Assembly (NCBI GenBank): GCA_008011715.2
Contig: CP136508.1
Location: 1,860,001 to 1,924,000 of the forward strand
DNA length: 64,000 bases
Reading direction: 5' to 3'
Origin: [Empedobacter] haloabium
Lineage (GTDB): Bacteria; Pseudomonadota; Gammaproteobacteria; Burkholderiales; Burkholderiaceae_D
A program made the position numbers and the translations under genes. Positions 50,194-59,522 of this stretch are shown one piece after another. The notes below the pieces were generated by a model, which searched no databases, was not told where the DNA came from, and worked only from the letters and a program-made list of their open reading frames with translations. Each line of letters opens with the position of its first letter. Within the stretch, counting starts at the first letter, position 1.

Positions 50194-50246
50194 GGTGACA
50201 GGCACCGATCTGGGCGCCGGAGGCGCCCAGATCGGTGCCTGTCACC
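50194..50246. repeat. Perfect palindrome, 25-bp stem and 3-nt loop
   Basis: Left arm begins GGTGACAGGCACCGATCTGG (50194 on) and the right arm, 50222-50246, is its exact complement around a GGA loop. It is flanked on the left by TTTGAAAACCCGT, matching the flank of the element at 48480 in opposite orientation. It lies between the truncated rlmI and the converging cytochrome c gene. Confidence 0.88.
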
Positions 50247-50251
50247 TGGGG

Positions 50252-51535
50252 TCACTCCAGCGGTACGGACCGGTAACGATTCACGTCCGCGCTCGTCACC
50301 GGCGCCGCATCGTTGCCCCAGGCGCTGCGCAGGTACGACACCACCTGCGCCACCTCGACGTCGTTCAAGGCATGGCTGAACGGCGGCATGCCGTACGGCC
50401 GCGGATTGCCGCGCGTGCCGGGCGGGAAGCCGCCGTTCAGCACGATGCGGATCGGGTTGACCGCGTCCTGCATCGTCAGCGCACGGTTGCCCGCCAACGG
50501 CGGATAGTGCGGCGGCGCGCCGCGGCCGTCGGCGCCGTGGCAATCCACGCAGTGCTTGTCGTACAGCCGCGCGCCGGCCTGCAGGAACGCCACCGCCTCC
50601 GGGGCATTCGAGCGCTGGTACGGCGGCGCCGGCTCGGCCGCGCGCGGCAGCGCCTTCAGATACACGGCCATGGCGCGCACGTCCGCCGGCGCCAGGTGCT
50701 GCAGGCTTTCGCGCACCACCTCGGCCATCGGCCCGAACACGGTGGCGCGCGGCGCAACCCCGGTGTGCAGCAGCTGCGCGATGTCGGCCACGGGCCAGTC
50801 GCCCAGGCCCGCTTCCGCATCCGACGTCAGCGCCGGCGCGTACCAGCCCAGCACCGGCACCAGGCCGCCCGCCAGCTCGTCGCTGCTGCCGCCCAGCGCA
50901 TTGCGCGCGCTGTGGCACGCGCTGCAGTGGCCCAGGCCCTGCACCAGATAGGCGCCGCGGTTCCAGTCCGCCGGACGGGCCGGCTCGGGGCGGAAGGTGG
51001 CGGGGCGGAAGTACAGCGCGCGCCAGGCCGCCAGCGCGACCTGGCGGTCGTACGGGAAGCGCAGCCGGTGCGGCGCGTTCGGTTGGCGTACCGCCGGGAT
51101 GGTCTTGAAGTAGGCGTACAGCGCGTCCGCGTCGTCGCGCGTGATCAGTGTGTAGTTCGGATAGGGGAAGGCCGGGTACAGCAGCCGGCCGTCGCGCGAA
51201 CGGCCGTTGTGCAGCGCGTTCCAGAAGTCGTCCGCGCTCCAGGCGCCGATGCCGGTCGCCACGTCCTGCGTGATGTTGGGCGCGACGACGGCGCCGAACG
51301 GCGTCTGCAGCGCGCGCCCGCCCGCATACTGCGCGCCGCCGCGCACCGTGTGGCAGGCCATGCAGTCTCCGGCCCGGGCCAGGTAGGCGCCGCGCGCGAT
51401 CTTCTCCGACAGCGGCAGGGCCTGGAATGCCGCGCTGGGCGGCGGCCCCGCGTCGTGCCGGGGCCACAGCAGGCCAGCCAGCAGTGCCAGCAGCAGGGCA
51501 GTCAGCGCCAAGGGCAGGGCGACACGCTTCTTCAT
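50252..51535 (-). CDS. Tri-haem cytochrome c, dehydrogenase electron-transfer subunit type
   Basis: 427 residues. N-terminal signal/anchor (LPLALTALLLALLAGLLWP), then three c-type haem motifs: CMACH (about 58-62), CSACH (about 206-210) and CVDCH (about 343-347). This is the layout of the cytochrome subunit of membrane alcohol, gluconate or aldehyde dehydrogenases. The stop lies 5 nt from the palindrome. Its ATG overlaps the stop of the upstream diheme cytochrome gene. No dehydrogenase subunit is adjacent, so the electron donor is unknown. Confidence 0.92.
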   Translation of the reverse strand: MKKRVALPLALTALLLALLAGLLWPRHDAGPPPSAAFQALPLSEKIARGAYLARAGDCMACHTVRGGAQYAGGRALQTPFGAVVAPNITQDVATGIGAWSADDFWNALHNGRSRDGRLLYPAFPYPNYTLITRDDADALYAYFKTIPAVRQPNAPHRLRFPYDRQVALAAWRALYFRPATFRPEPARPADWNRGAYLVQGLGHCSACHSARNALGGSSDELAGGLVPVLGWYAPALTSDAEAGLGDWPVADIAQLLHTGVAPRATVFGPMAEVVRESLQHLAPADVRAMAVYLKALPRAAEPAPPYQRSNAPEAVAFLQAGARLYDKHCVDCHGADGRGAPPHYPPLAGNRALTMQDAVNPIRIVLNGGFPPGTRGNPRPYGMPPFSHALNDVEVAQVVSYLRSAWGNDAAPVTSADVNRYRSVPLE

Positions 51536-52242
51536 GGCTTGCCTCCCTGCGCCGGCACACCGCCGCAGGCCAGCGGCAACGGCGCGGGCAATGCGGTGGC
51601 GGGGCGGGCCGCGTCGTCCACCGGCTGGCTGGCCAGCCAGGCCGAGACGGCCGCCACGTCCTCCTCGGCCAGCCGGCTTGCCACGGTGGCCATGCAGTCG
51701 GGCGCCTGCGCCTTGCGCACCTGGTTGCGCCAGGCGCCGAACTGGGCGTTGATGTAGTCGCGCGGCAGGCCGACCAGGCCCGGGATGGCAGGCGCCACGC
51801 CTGTCAGCGCCTGGCCGTGGCAGGCCACGCAGGCCGGCACCTTGCGGGCCGGGTCGCCGCGCAGCACCAGCGTGCGGCCCCGTTCCAGCTGGGCCGGCGT
51901 GGCGTTGATGGCGGGTTGCGGCAGGTGCGGCGGATGCTGGTTGGCGAACCAGCCGGCGATCTCGCGCAGGTACGGGTCGGGCAGCTGGTCGACCATATAC
52001 GTCATCATCGGGAACTGGCGGCGGCCGTCGCGGAAATTGCGCAGCTGGTTGTAAAGATAGCCTTCCGGCTTGCCGGCGATGCGCGGGAAGAACGCGTCGT
52101 TGCGGTCGGGCGCCTGGTGGCAGGCCAGGCAGGGGGCCAGGCGCTGCCGCAGGGTGTCGGGCGGGGCGGCCGTGGCCGCGGGGAGCAAGGCGGCGCCGGA
52201 CAGCACCAGCGCTGGCAACAACGAACGATGCAAACCGGGCAT
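51532..52242 (-). CDS. Di-haem cytochrome c4-like protein
   Basis: 236 residues with a signal peptide (LLPALVLSGAALLPAATAA). Two haem motifs CLACH (about 38-42) and CVACH (about 138-142), with Met ligands in PMMTYMVDQL and APDCMATVASRL. The two-domain arrangement resembles cytochrome c4, an electron carrier to terminal oxidases. First gene of a two-gene operon with the tri-haem cytochrome (ATGA overlap). Confidence 0.9.
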   Translation of the reverse strand: MPGLHRSLLPALVLSGAALLPAATAAPPDTLRQRLAPCLACHQAPDRNDAFFPRIAGKPEGYLYNQLRNFRDGRRQFPMMTYMVDQLPDPYLREIAGWFANQHPPHLPQPAINATPAQLERGRTLVLRGDPARKVPACVACHGQALTGVAPAIPGLVGLPRDYINAQFGAWRNQVRKAQAPDCMATVASRLAEEDVAAVSAWLASQPVDDAARPATALPAPLPLACGGVPAQGGKP

Positions 52243-52290
52243 GGCAACTCCAGTCGGGAACAGCGTTGTACGGCGGCGTTGTACGGCGGC

Positions 52291-52950
52291 CTACGTCTCC
52301 ACGGTCTTGCGCCGGCGCGGTGCCTTCGGGGCGCGCGGCGGCGGCAGTACATTGCCCAGTGCCAGCCAATGGCGGCAGATGCGCAGGGCCACCTGGGCGT
52401 CGTCGGCCGCGTACAGGATCTGCTTGTCCGTCAGGCGCGCGGCGGCCCAGTTGGTGGTCGAGATCTTCTTCGATTTGTGCAGCGCGCGGCCGAAGAACCG
52501 GGCCACGGCGCTTTTCGCGCCCAGGTCGTGCTTCTGGCCCGGTGTGCGCAGCGCCACCGCCAGGTCCACCACGCGCACGGGCTCGATGCCCAGCTTGGCG
52601 CGCACCCGGCGCATGTCGTCCGAGAGGCCGAAGCCCACCTTCAGCGTGCCTTCGTCTTCCAGGATCGCCTTCAGCGCGGGCAGCACGGCCGACGCATCGG
52701 CGCCGATCGGGAACAGCCAGGCGTGCGTGTCGGTGGCGAACTGCACCAGGTGCGGTCCGTCCGAACTCTGGCCCTTGACGAAGGTGGGTTTGGATTCGGT
52801 GTCGAAGCCGACGATGTCGGCCGACAGCAGGGCCTCACGCGCGGCTTGAGCCTGCGCCGCCGTGTGCACCAGGTGCACGGCGGACAGGGCAATGCCGTGG
52901 TAGGGCGGCAGCGGTGTACCCGGCACGGCAGAGTGGGCCAGCGCAGTCAT
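52291..52950 (-). CDS. RNase D-like 3'-5' exonuclease domain protein
   Basis: 219 residues. DEDDy exonuclease motifs: Exo I IVGFDTESKPTF, Exo II region LKVGFGLSDDMRRV, and Exo III ILYAADDAQVALRI (Y-x3-D). It lacks HRDC domains of RNase D and ends in a basic tail (PPRAPKAPRRRKTVET). The ATG at 52950 overlaps the stop of the ProQ gene (TGATG), so the two are translationally coupled. A role in RNA trimming beside an RNA chaperone is plausible but inferred. Confidence 0.87.
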   Translation of the reverse strand: MTALAHSAVPGTPLPPYHGIALSAVHLVHTAAQAQAAREALLSADIVGFDTESKPTFVKGQSSDGPHLVQFATDTHAWLFPIGADASAVLPALKAILEDEGTLKVGFGLSDDMRRVRAKLGIEPVRVVDLAVALRTPGQKHDLGAKSAVARFFGRALHKSKKISTTNWAAARLTDKQILYAADDAQVALRICRHWLALGNVLPPPRAPKAPRRRKTVET

Positions 52951-53498
52951 CAACCCTTGCGGGAGAACTTCGCGGTCAGCTGTTCCAGCTTTTCCTGGCG
53001 CCGGCGGTTGGCTTCCTCGGCGGCGGCGGCTTCGCGCTCGGCCTTCTTGCGTTCGGCTTCCTTGCGGAAGCGTTCCTGCAGCGTGTCCTTGGCGTGCTTG
53101 CGGTGCACGTCGGTGACTTCCGCGCCCGTGCTGCCGTCCAGGTTGTAGCGCACGGTGGCTTTTTCCATCGTGCGCAGGTAGCGTTGCGAGCCGGTGTGGA
53201 TGCCCAGCGCGGCGCGCATCAGCTTGCGGTCGATGCCCGGCATCTGGGCCAGGATCTGCTTGTCGATGCCGATCGACAGCGGCAGGCAGTCGCGGAAGGG
53301 CACGAATTGCTGCTGCAGCTGCTTGAGCAGTGCGCGGGCGCTGGTGGCGCCGGCCGGCGCGGGCGCGGCGGGAGCGCCGGTAGGCGCCGTGGTGCCCTCG
53401 GCAGCATCGGATTGCGTCGGCTGTTCGGACGCGGTGTTTTCCATGTCGGCGGCGCTCTCGGCAGACTGGGAGGTAAGGCTAGTGTTCATCGACTTCAC
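52950..53498 (-). CDS. proQ: ProQ/FinO-domain RNA chaperone
   Basis: 182 residues. The first 55 are Ala/Thr/Pro-rich and disordered. The FinO domain (about 55-135) reads LLKQLQQQFVPFRDCLPLSI, KQILAQMPGIDRKLMRAALG and HTGSQRYLRTMEKATVRYNL. A charged coiled tail follows (ERKKAEREAAAAEEANRRRQ). ProQ binds structured sRNAs and mRNA 3' ends. Start uncertain: ATG 53498 or ATG 53489. Coupled with the downstream exonuclease. Confidence 0.9.
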   Translation of the reverse strand: MKSMNTSLTSQSAESAADMENTASEQPTQSDAAEGTTAPTGAPAAPAPAGATSARALLKQLQQQFVPFRDCLPLSIGIDKQILAQMPGIDRKLMRAALGIHTGSQRYLRTMEKATVRYNLDGSTGAEVTDVHRKHAKDTLQERFRKEAERKKAEREAAAAEEANRRRQEKLEQLTAKFSRKG

Positions 53499-53611
53499 AG
53501 GTTAAGCTAAGAGGCGTCAGCATACCACGCGAGCGCGGCGCACGCGTTGCATTTTCCGTCATCATGGCATTTTTGCCAGGGTGCTTTGCCGCCGAATATC
53601 AGGTGGCCTCA

Positions 53612-53640
53612 TGTAAAACCGTCGCGAAACCGTGTATAAT
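53612..53640 (+). promoter_or_regulatory. Candidate sigma-70 promoter of rpoD leader
   Basis: Perfect -10 TATAAT (53635-53640) with a poor -35 TGTAAA (53612-53617) at 17-bp spacing. It would start an mRNA with a leader of about 365 nt before rpoD. Confidence 0.5.
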
Positions 53641-53863
53641 GACCGACGCACCAGAGTGATGGCGGTGCGGATTCAGATTGGCAGAGTTGTTTGTATAGAG
53701 TTTTGCGCGGTCCCCCGCACGGGGTTTTCCGCATGCGGACCGGACCGTCCGCCACAGCGCCGACATCGGCCGGGCATGTGCCCGCTCTTCTTTTGCTCTG
53801 AATCGTGACTGTTCCGGATTGAAGCCACGTACCGGTAGCGCGCATGACGCGGCTGCCCGCGCG

Positions 53864-53901
53864 GCGCCCAAGCCCCAAGTTCATCGCTTGCGGGCTTTTT
53901 T
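53864..53901 (+). terminator. Terminator-like hairpin inside the rpoD leader
   Basis: GCGCCCAAGC pairs mostly with GCTTGCGGGC (8 of 10), followed by TTTTTT (53896-53901). It would end a transcript of about 255 nt from the 53640 promoter, so it is an attenuator or the 3' end of a small RNA. Confidence 0.5.
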
Positions 53902-54010
53902 CATTCCGGATGATCCCCAACTACGTGCCAGCGGGGCCGCGACTTGCGGCCGCGATGGATTGTTCACTTGCGCCGTGCCCGCCTGCGGGCAGGGCACCGA
54001 GAGATATTTG

Positions 54011-56476
<2,466 letters not shown>

Positions 56477-56508
56477 TCCTGCAGAACTGATCTTCCCCGC
56501 GAGGGCGG

Positions 56509-56562
56509 AACCCGTGCCAGTCACCCGGTTGAAAAACCGGTGACTGTCACGGGTTTTTTTTT
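56509..56562 (+). terminator. Rho-independent terminator of rpoD, palindrome-family type
   Basis: AACCCGTGCCAGTCACCCGG with TT pairs with AACCGGTGACTGTCACGGGTT around a GAAA loop and is followed by T8. The arms share GTGAC / CACGGGTT sequence with the other intergenic palindromes, but here a clear T-run is present. Confidence 0.88.
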
Positions 56563-56593
56563 GCGTTATCATTTCCGCCACATTGGAGGAAAG

Positions 56594-57574
56594 ATGAAAG
56601 CATGTATCGTGGGCGCCGGCGCTATCGGCGGCTTTATCGGCACGCGGCTGGCGGCCAGCGGCGTCGCCACCAGCGCGCTGGCGCGCGGCGCCACCCTGGC
56701 GGCCTTGCGTGAGCATGGCTGGCGCCTGAACGAGGGCGGCGTGCTGCTGCAGGCGCCGGCCACGGCGGCGCAGGATGCGGCGGAGCTGGGCGTGCAGGAC
56801 CTGGTCATCATTGCGGTCAAGGGCCCTGCATTGCCGGCCGTGGCACAGGCCATCGGCCCGCTGCTTGGCGAGCACACGGTGGTGCTGCCGGCGATGAATG
56901 GCGTGCCGTGGTGGTTCGCCGAGGGGCCGGGCGCCGTGCCGGGCGGGCCTTTGGCCAGCGTCGATCCGGGCGGGCGCATCGCCGCCGCGATTCCGGCGGC
57001 GCTGGTGCTGGGCTGCGTGGTGCACGCGTCCACTTCCACGCCCGAGCCGGGCCTGGTGCAGCACAAGATGGGCCACGGCCTGATCGTCGGCGAGCCCGAT
57101 GGTGGCGAGTCGGCGCGGGCGCGCGGCGTGGTGGCGGTGCTGGCGGACGCCGGCTTCAACGTCACGCTGTCGGCGCGCATCCGCTACGACATCTGGTACA
57201 AGCTGTGGGGGAACATGACGATCAACCCTGTCTCGGCGATCACGGGAGCGACGGCGGACAAGCTGCTGGACGACCCGCTGGTGGCATCGTTCTGCATCGC
57301 CGCGATGCGCGAGGCGGCGGCGATCGGCGCGCGCATCGGCTGCGCCATCGACGAGACGCCGGAGGACCGCCAGCAGGTCACGCGCAAGCTGGGCGCGTTC
57401 CGCACGTCGATGCTGCAGGACGTGGAGGCAGGCCGGCCGATCGAGTTGGACAGCATCGTCGGCGCGGCACGCGAGATCGGCCAGCGCGTCGGCCTGGCCA
57501 CGCCCAACATCGATGCGCTGCTGGGCCTGACGCGCCTGTTCGCCCGCACGCGCGGGCTGTATCCGGCCGCGTGA
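56594..57574 (+). CDS. panE: 2-dehydropantoate 2-reductase (ketopantoate reductase)
   Basis: 326 residues. Rossmann motif CIVGAGAIGGFIGTRLAASG (GxGxxG) at the N terminus, ketopantoate-reductase loop YKLWGNMTINPVSAITGATA (catalytic Lys and Asn near 200-204) and PIELDSIVGAAREIGQRVGL (Glu of the C domain). It reduces ketopantoate to pantoate with NADPH on the pantothenate path. GGAGGAAAG precedes ATG 56594. PanE paralogues with other substrates exist, so the exact role is probable rather than sure. Confidence 0.87.
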   Translation: MKACIVGAGAIGGFIGTRLAASGVATSALARGATLAALREHGWRLNEGGVLLQAPATAAQDAAELGVQDLVIIAVKGPALPAVAQAIGPLLGEHTVVLPAMNGVPWWFAEGPGAVPGGPLASVDPGGRIAAAIPAALVLGCVVHASTSTPEPGLVQHKMGHGLIVGEPDGGESARARGVVAVLADAGFNVTLSARIRYDIWYKLWGNMTINPVSAITGATADKLLDDPLVASFCIAAMREAAAIGARIGCAIDETPEDRQQVTRKLGAFRTSMLQDVEAGRPIELDSIVGAAREIGQRVGLATPNIDALLGLTRLFARTRGLYPAA

Positions 57575-57581
57575 GCCTGGA

Positions 57582-57920
57582 TTACACCTTGCGCACGAAC
57601 TCCGACTTCAGGCTCATGGCGCCGAAGCCGTCGATCTTGCAGTCGATGTCGTGGTCGCCGTCCACCAGGCGGATGTTCTTCACCTTTGTGCCCTGCTTGA
57701 TGACGCCGCCGGAGCCCTTCGGCTTCAGGTCCTTGATGACGGTGACGGTGTCGCCGTCCTGCAGCACGTTGCCGGCCGCATCGCGGTACACGCGCGCCGC
57801 GTCCGGCGCCGCCTCGGCAGCGGCGGACCACTCGTGCGCGCACTCCGGGCAGACCAGGCTGGCGCCATCCTCGTACGTGAATTCGGAACCGCATTGCGGG
57901 CAGGGTGGCAGGGAGCTCAT
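57582..57920 (-). CDS. yjdM: YjdM/PhnA-family zinc-ribbon protein
   Basis: 112 residues. Zinc ribbon [25 protein letters not shown], then the conserved PhnA domain with [20 protein letters not shown] and [20 protein letters not shown]. Once named PhnA, it is not a phosphonoacetate hydrolase. Function not established. It converges with panE (7 nt gap) and is divergent from the GNAT gene. Confidence 0.92.
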   Translation of the reverse strand: MSSLPPCPQCGSEFTYEDGASLVCPECAHEWSAAAEAAPDAARVYRDAAGNVLQDGDTVTVIKDLKPKGSGGVIKQGTKVKNIRLVDGDHDIDCKIDGFGAMSLKSEFVRKV

Positions 57921-57955
57921 GGTCGGTCCTTGGAAAAAACCGGAAAGTATACTGC

Positions 57956-58654
57956 ATGGCTATCGCAATCCCTGATGCCACCGCGCCCGACAATCCCGTC
58001 TGGACCGCGTTGACCGGCGCGCAGCGCCACTTGGCCCATGCGCTGGGGGACATGCTGCGCTTCCCGTCGGACGTGGCGCCGTTCTGCGCCGTGCCGGAAG
58101 AGGGCACGTTCGTGCCGGCGACCGACCTGGAGTACCTGACGGAAGATGCCTTCTTCCTGGGCGCGTTGCCCGCGGTGCCGGAGGGATGGCAGCTGCAGGA
58201 GCTGTCGACAGTGACGCAGATGGTGTACGCGGGCGAGGCCGTGGCGGCGCCGCCAGCGGCCGGCGTGACGGTGCTGGACGCGCTCGATCCCGCCATGCAG
58301 GCGCTGACCGCGCTGGCGTTCCCCGGCTACTTCCGCGCCCGCACCGGCATCATGGGACGCTACGTCGGCATCCATGACGGCCCCCGGCTGGTGGCGCTGG
58401 CCGGTGAGCGGATGGACTTCGGCGCGCTGCGCGAGGTCAGCGCCGTCTGCACGCATCCGGACTACACGGGACGGGGCCATGCGCGGCTGCTGATGCGGCA
58501 TGTGATGCATGGCATGCAGCGGGAAGACGTCACGCCGATGCTGCATGTGGGCAGCGGCAATGCGCGGGCGATCGCGTTGTACGAGGCGTTGGGGTTCGTG
58601 CGTACGCGTGTGTTGCGGCATGCGCGGCTTGTCGCAAAAGGCCGATCCGCTTAG
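57956..58654 (+). CDS. GNAT-family N-acetyltransferase
   Basis: 232 residues. The C-terminal GNAT core is plain: [20 protein letters not shown] (acetyl-CoA loop with R-x-x-G-x-G/A) and [20 protein letters not shown]. The N-terminal half ([40 protein letters not shown]) belongs to the FR47-like type. Substrate unknown. Its TAG stop is the first base triplet of a repeat element. Confidence 0.9.
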   Translation: MAIAIPDATAPDNPVWTALTGAQRHLAHALGDMLRFPSDVAPFCAVPEEGTFVPATDLEYLTEDAFFLGALPAVPEGWQLQELSTVTQMVYAGEAVAAPPAAGVTVLDALDPAMQALTALAFPGYFRARTGIMGRYVGIHDGPRLVALAGERMDFGALREVSAVCTHPDYTGRGHARLLMRHVMHGMQREDVTPMLHVGSGNARAIALYEALGFVRTRVLRHARLVAKGRSA

Positions 58655-58750
58655 GGTCTGTCCCCTTGGGGACTGACCCTGAAGTTTGACTTGGGTTTCC
58701 CGGCAATGCGAGCGAACTTCGGGGTCTGTCCCCATGCGGGGACAGACCCC
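58652..58750. repeat. Intergenic repeat element with two hairpins (short copy)
   Basis: It starts at the GNAT stop codon with AGGGTCTGTCCCC / GGGGACTGACCCT (58653-58680), then GAAGTTTG and CGAACTTC, and ends with a perfect 13-bp hairpin GGGGTCTGTCCCC / GGGGACAGACCCC (58721-58750). The ends match the element at 40331. Lies between convergent GNAT and DUF2807 genes. Confidence 0.8.
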
Positions 58751-58771
58751 AGCTTGACGAGTGCCGCTGCC

Positions 58772-59404
58772 TCAGTCCCCGGCCTTGATGCCGCCCAGCC
58801 CCGAAGCGGACTTGTTCAGCACCTTCGGATGGCCGTAGTAGACCAGGTTGCCCAGGCCGCGTACGACGGCGTTCAGCGTCTGGCTGGCATGCACCGCCAC
58901 CTCGCCGATGCCCTCGAAATTGACGTCGGCCCGCTCGGCCTGCAGGCCCTTGGTGTCGACGTGGCCCACGCCCTGGGCCTTCAGCCGCAGCCATTTCGTC
59001 TTGCCCTTGGCGGAAAGCTCGCCGGCACCCTGGAACTGCAGGTCGATGCGTTCCTCGTTGACGCCGTCGATGGCCACCTCGCCGGCACCTTCGACGATGC
59101 ACTTGACCAGGGTCGGCATCGTCACGACGATCTTGCCGGTGTCGGTGGTCTTGTTCGCCTTGCCGGGATAGTCGATCAGCAGCTCGCCGTCCTTGACCGT
59201 AGTGCGCAGCTTGCCGATGAATTCGTCGTTGCCGCTGACCTTGACCGACTGCGCCTTGCCGGCGTGGATCTCGATGTCGATCGGGCCCTTGATCGCGATG
59301 GCGCGGAAGGCGGCCAGGGTGCGGTTGTCGTCGGCCGCGTGGGCGGCGGGGAGGGCGCAGACCAGCAGGGCGGCGGCGGAGAGTGCGGCGTACAGGCGGA
59401 CCAT
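58772..59404 (-). CDS. DUF2807 (head GIN domain) exported protein, short paralogue
   Basis: 210 residues with a signal peptide (LYAALSAAALLVCALPAAHA). DUF2807 pattern: AFRAIAIKGPIDIEIHAGKA, VKVSGNDEFIGKLRTTVKDG, then coil turns GAGEVAIDGVNEERIDLQFQ and FEGIGEVAVHASQTLNAVVR, ending LVYYGHPKVLNKSASGLGGI. It is related to the protein at 48598 (both end with a YYG-x-P block) but has fewer coils and GAGE rather than AGSG turns. Function unknown. Confidence 0.85.
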   Translation of the reverse strand: MVRLYAALSAAALLVCALPAAHAADDNRTLAAFRAIAIKGPIDIEIHAGKAQSVKVSGNDEFIGKLRTTVKDGELLIDYPGKANKTTDTGKIVVTMPTLVKCIVEGAGEVAIDGVNEERIDLQFQGAGELSAKGKTKWLRLKAQGVGHVDTKGLQAERADVNFEGIGEVAVHASQTLNAVVRGLGNLVYYGHPKVLNKSASGLGGIKAGD

Positions 59405-59472
59405 CGGATGACCTTTTGTTGATGTTGGTAATAGGGCAGCACGATTCTACGTCGCGACGCCGCCGCCGGACG

Positions 59473-59499
59473 AAAAAAAGCGGACCCGCGGGTCCGCTT
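59473..59499 (-). terminator. Rho-independent terminator of ppc
   Basis: AAGCGGACCC / GGGTCCGCTT with a GC-rich tip; the minus-strand transcript ends in seven U residues. It lies 24 nt past the ppc stop. Confidence 0.9.
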
Positions 59500-59522
59500 C
59501 GGCATCGATACAACAATGCCCG

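Larger units (their letters stand above)
53499..54010. other. 512-bp proQ-rpoD intergenic region with long rpoD leader
   Basis: Holds a -10-like TATAAT at 53635-53640, a run of GC hairpins (around 53710-53760 and 53835-53865) and a terminator-like hairpin at 53864-53901, then about 110 nt to the rpoD start. No tRNA or protein gene is recognised. The gene dnaG, a usual neighbour of rpoD, is not present here. Confidence 0.6.

Noticed and set aside
48480..50246. Insertion sequence bounded by the inverted palindromes
   Set aside because: The enclosed genes are DUF2807 and the rlmI fragment, with no transposase and no target-site duplication seen. A pair of dispersed repeats is simpler.
53640..53900. 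tRNA or 6S-like RNA in the rpoD leader
   Set aside because: No cloverleaf, T-arm GTTCRA sequence or CCA end was found, and no long bulged hairpin of 6S type. Only a terminator-like hairpin is supported.
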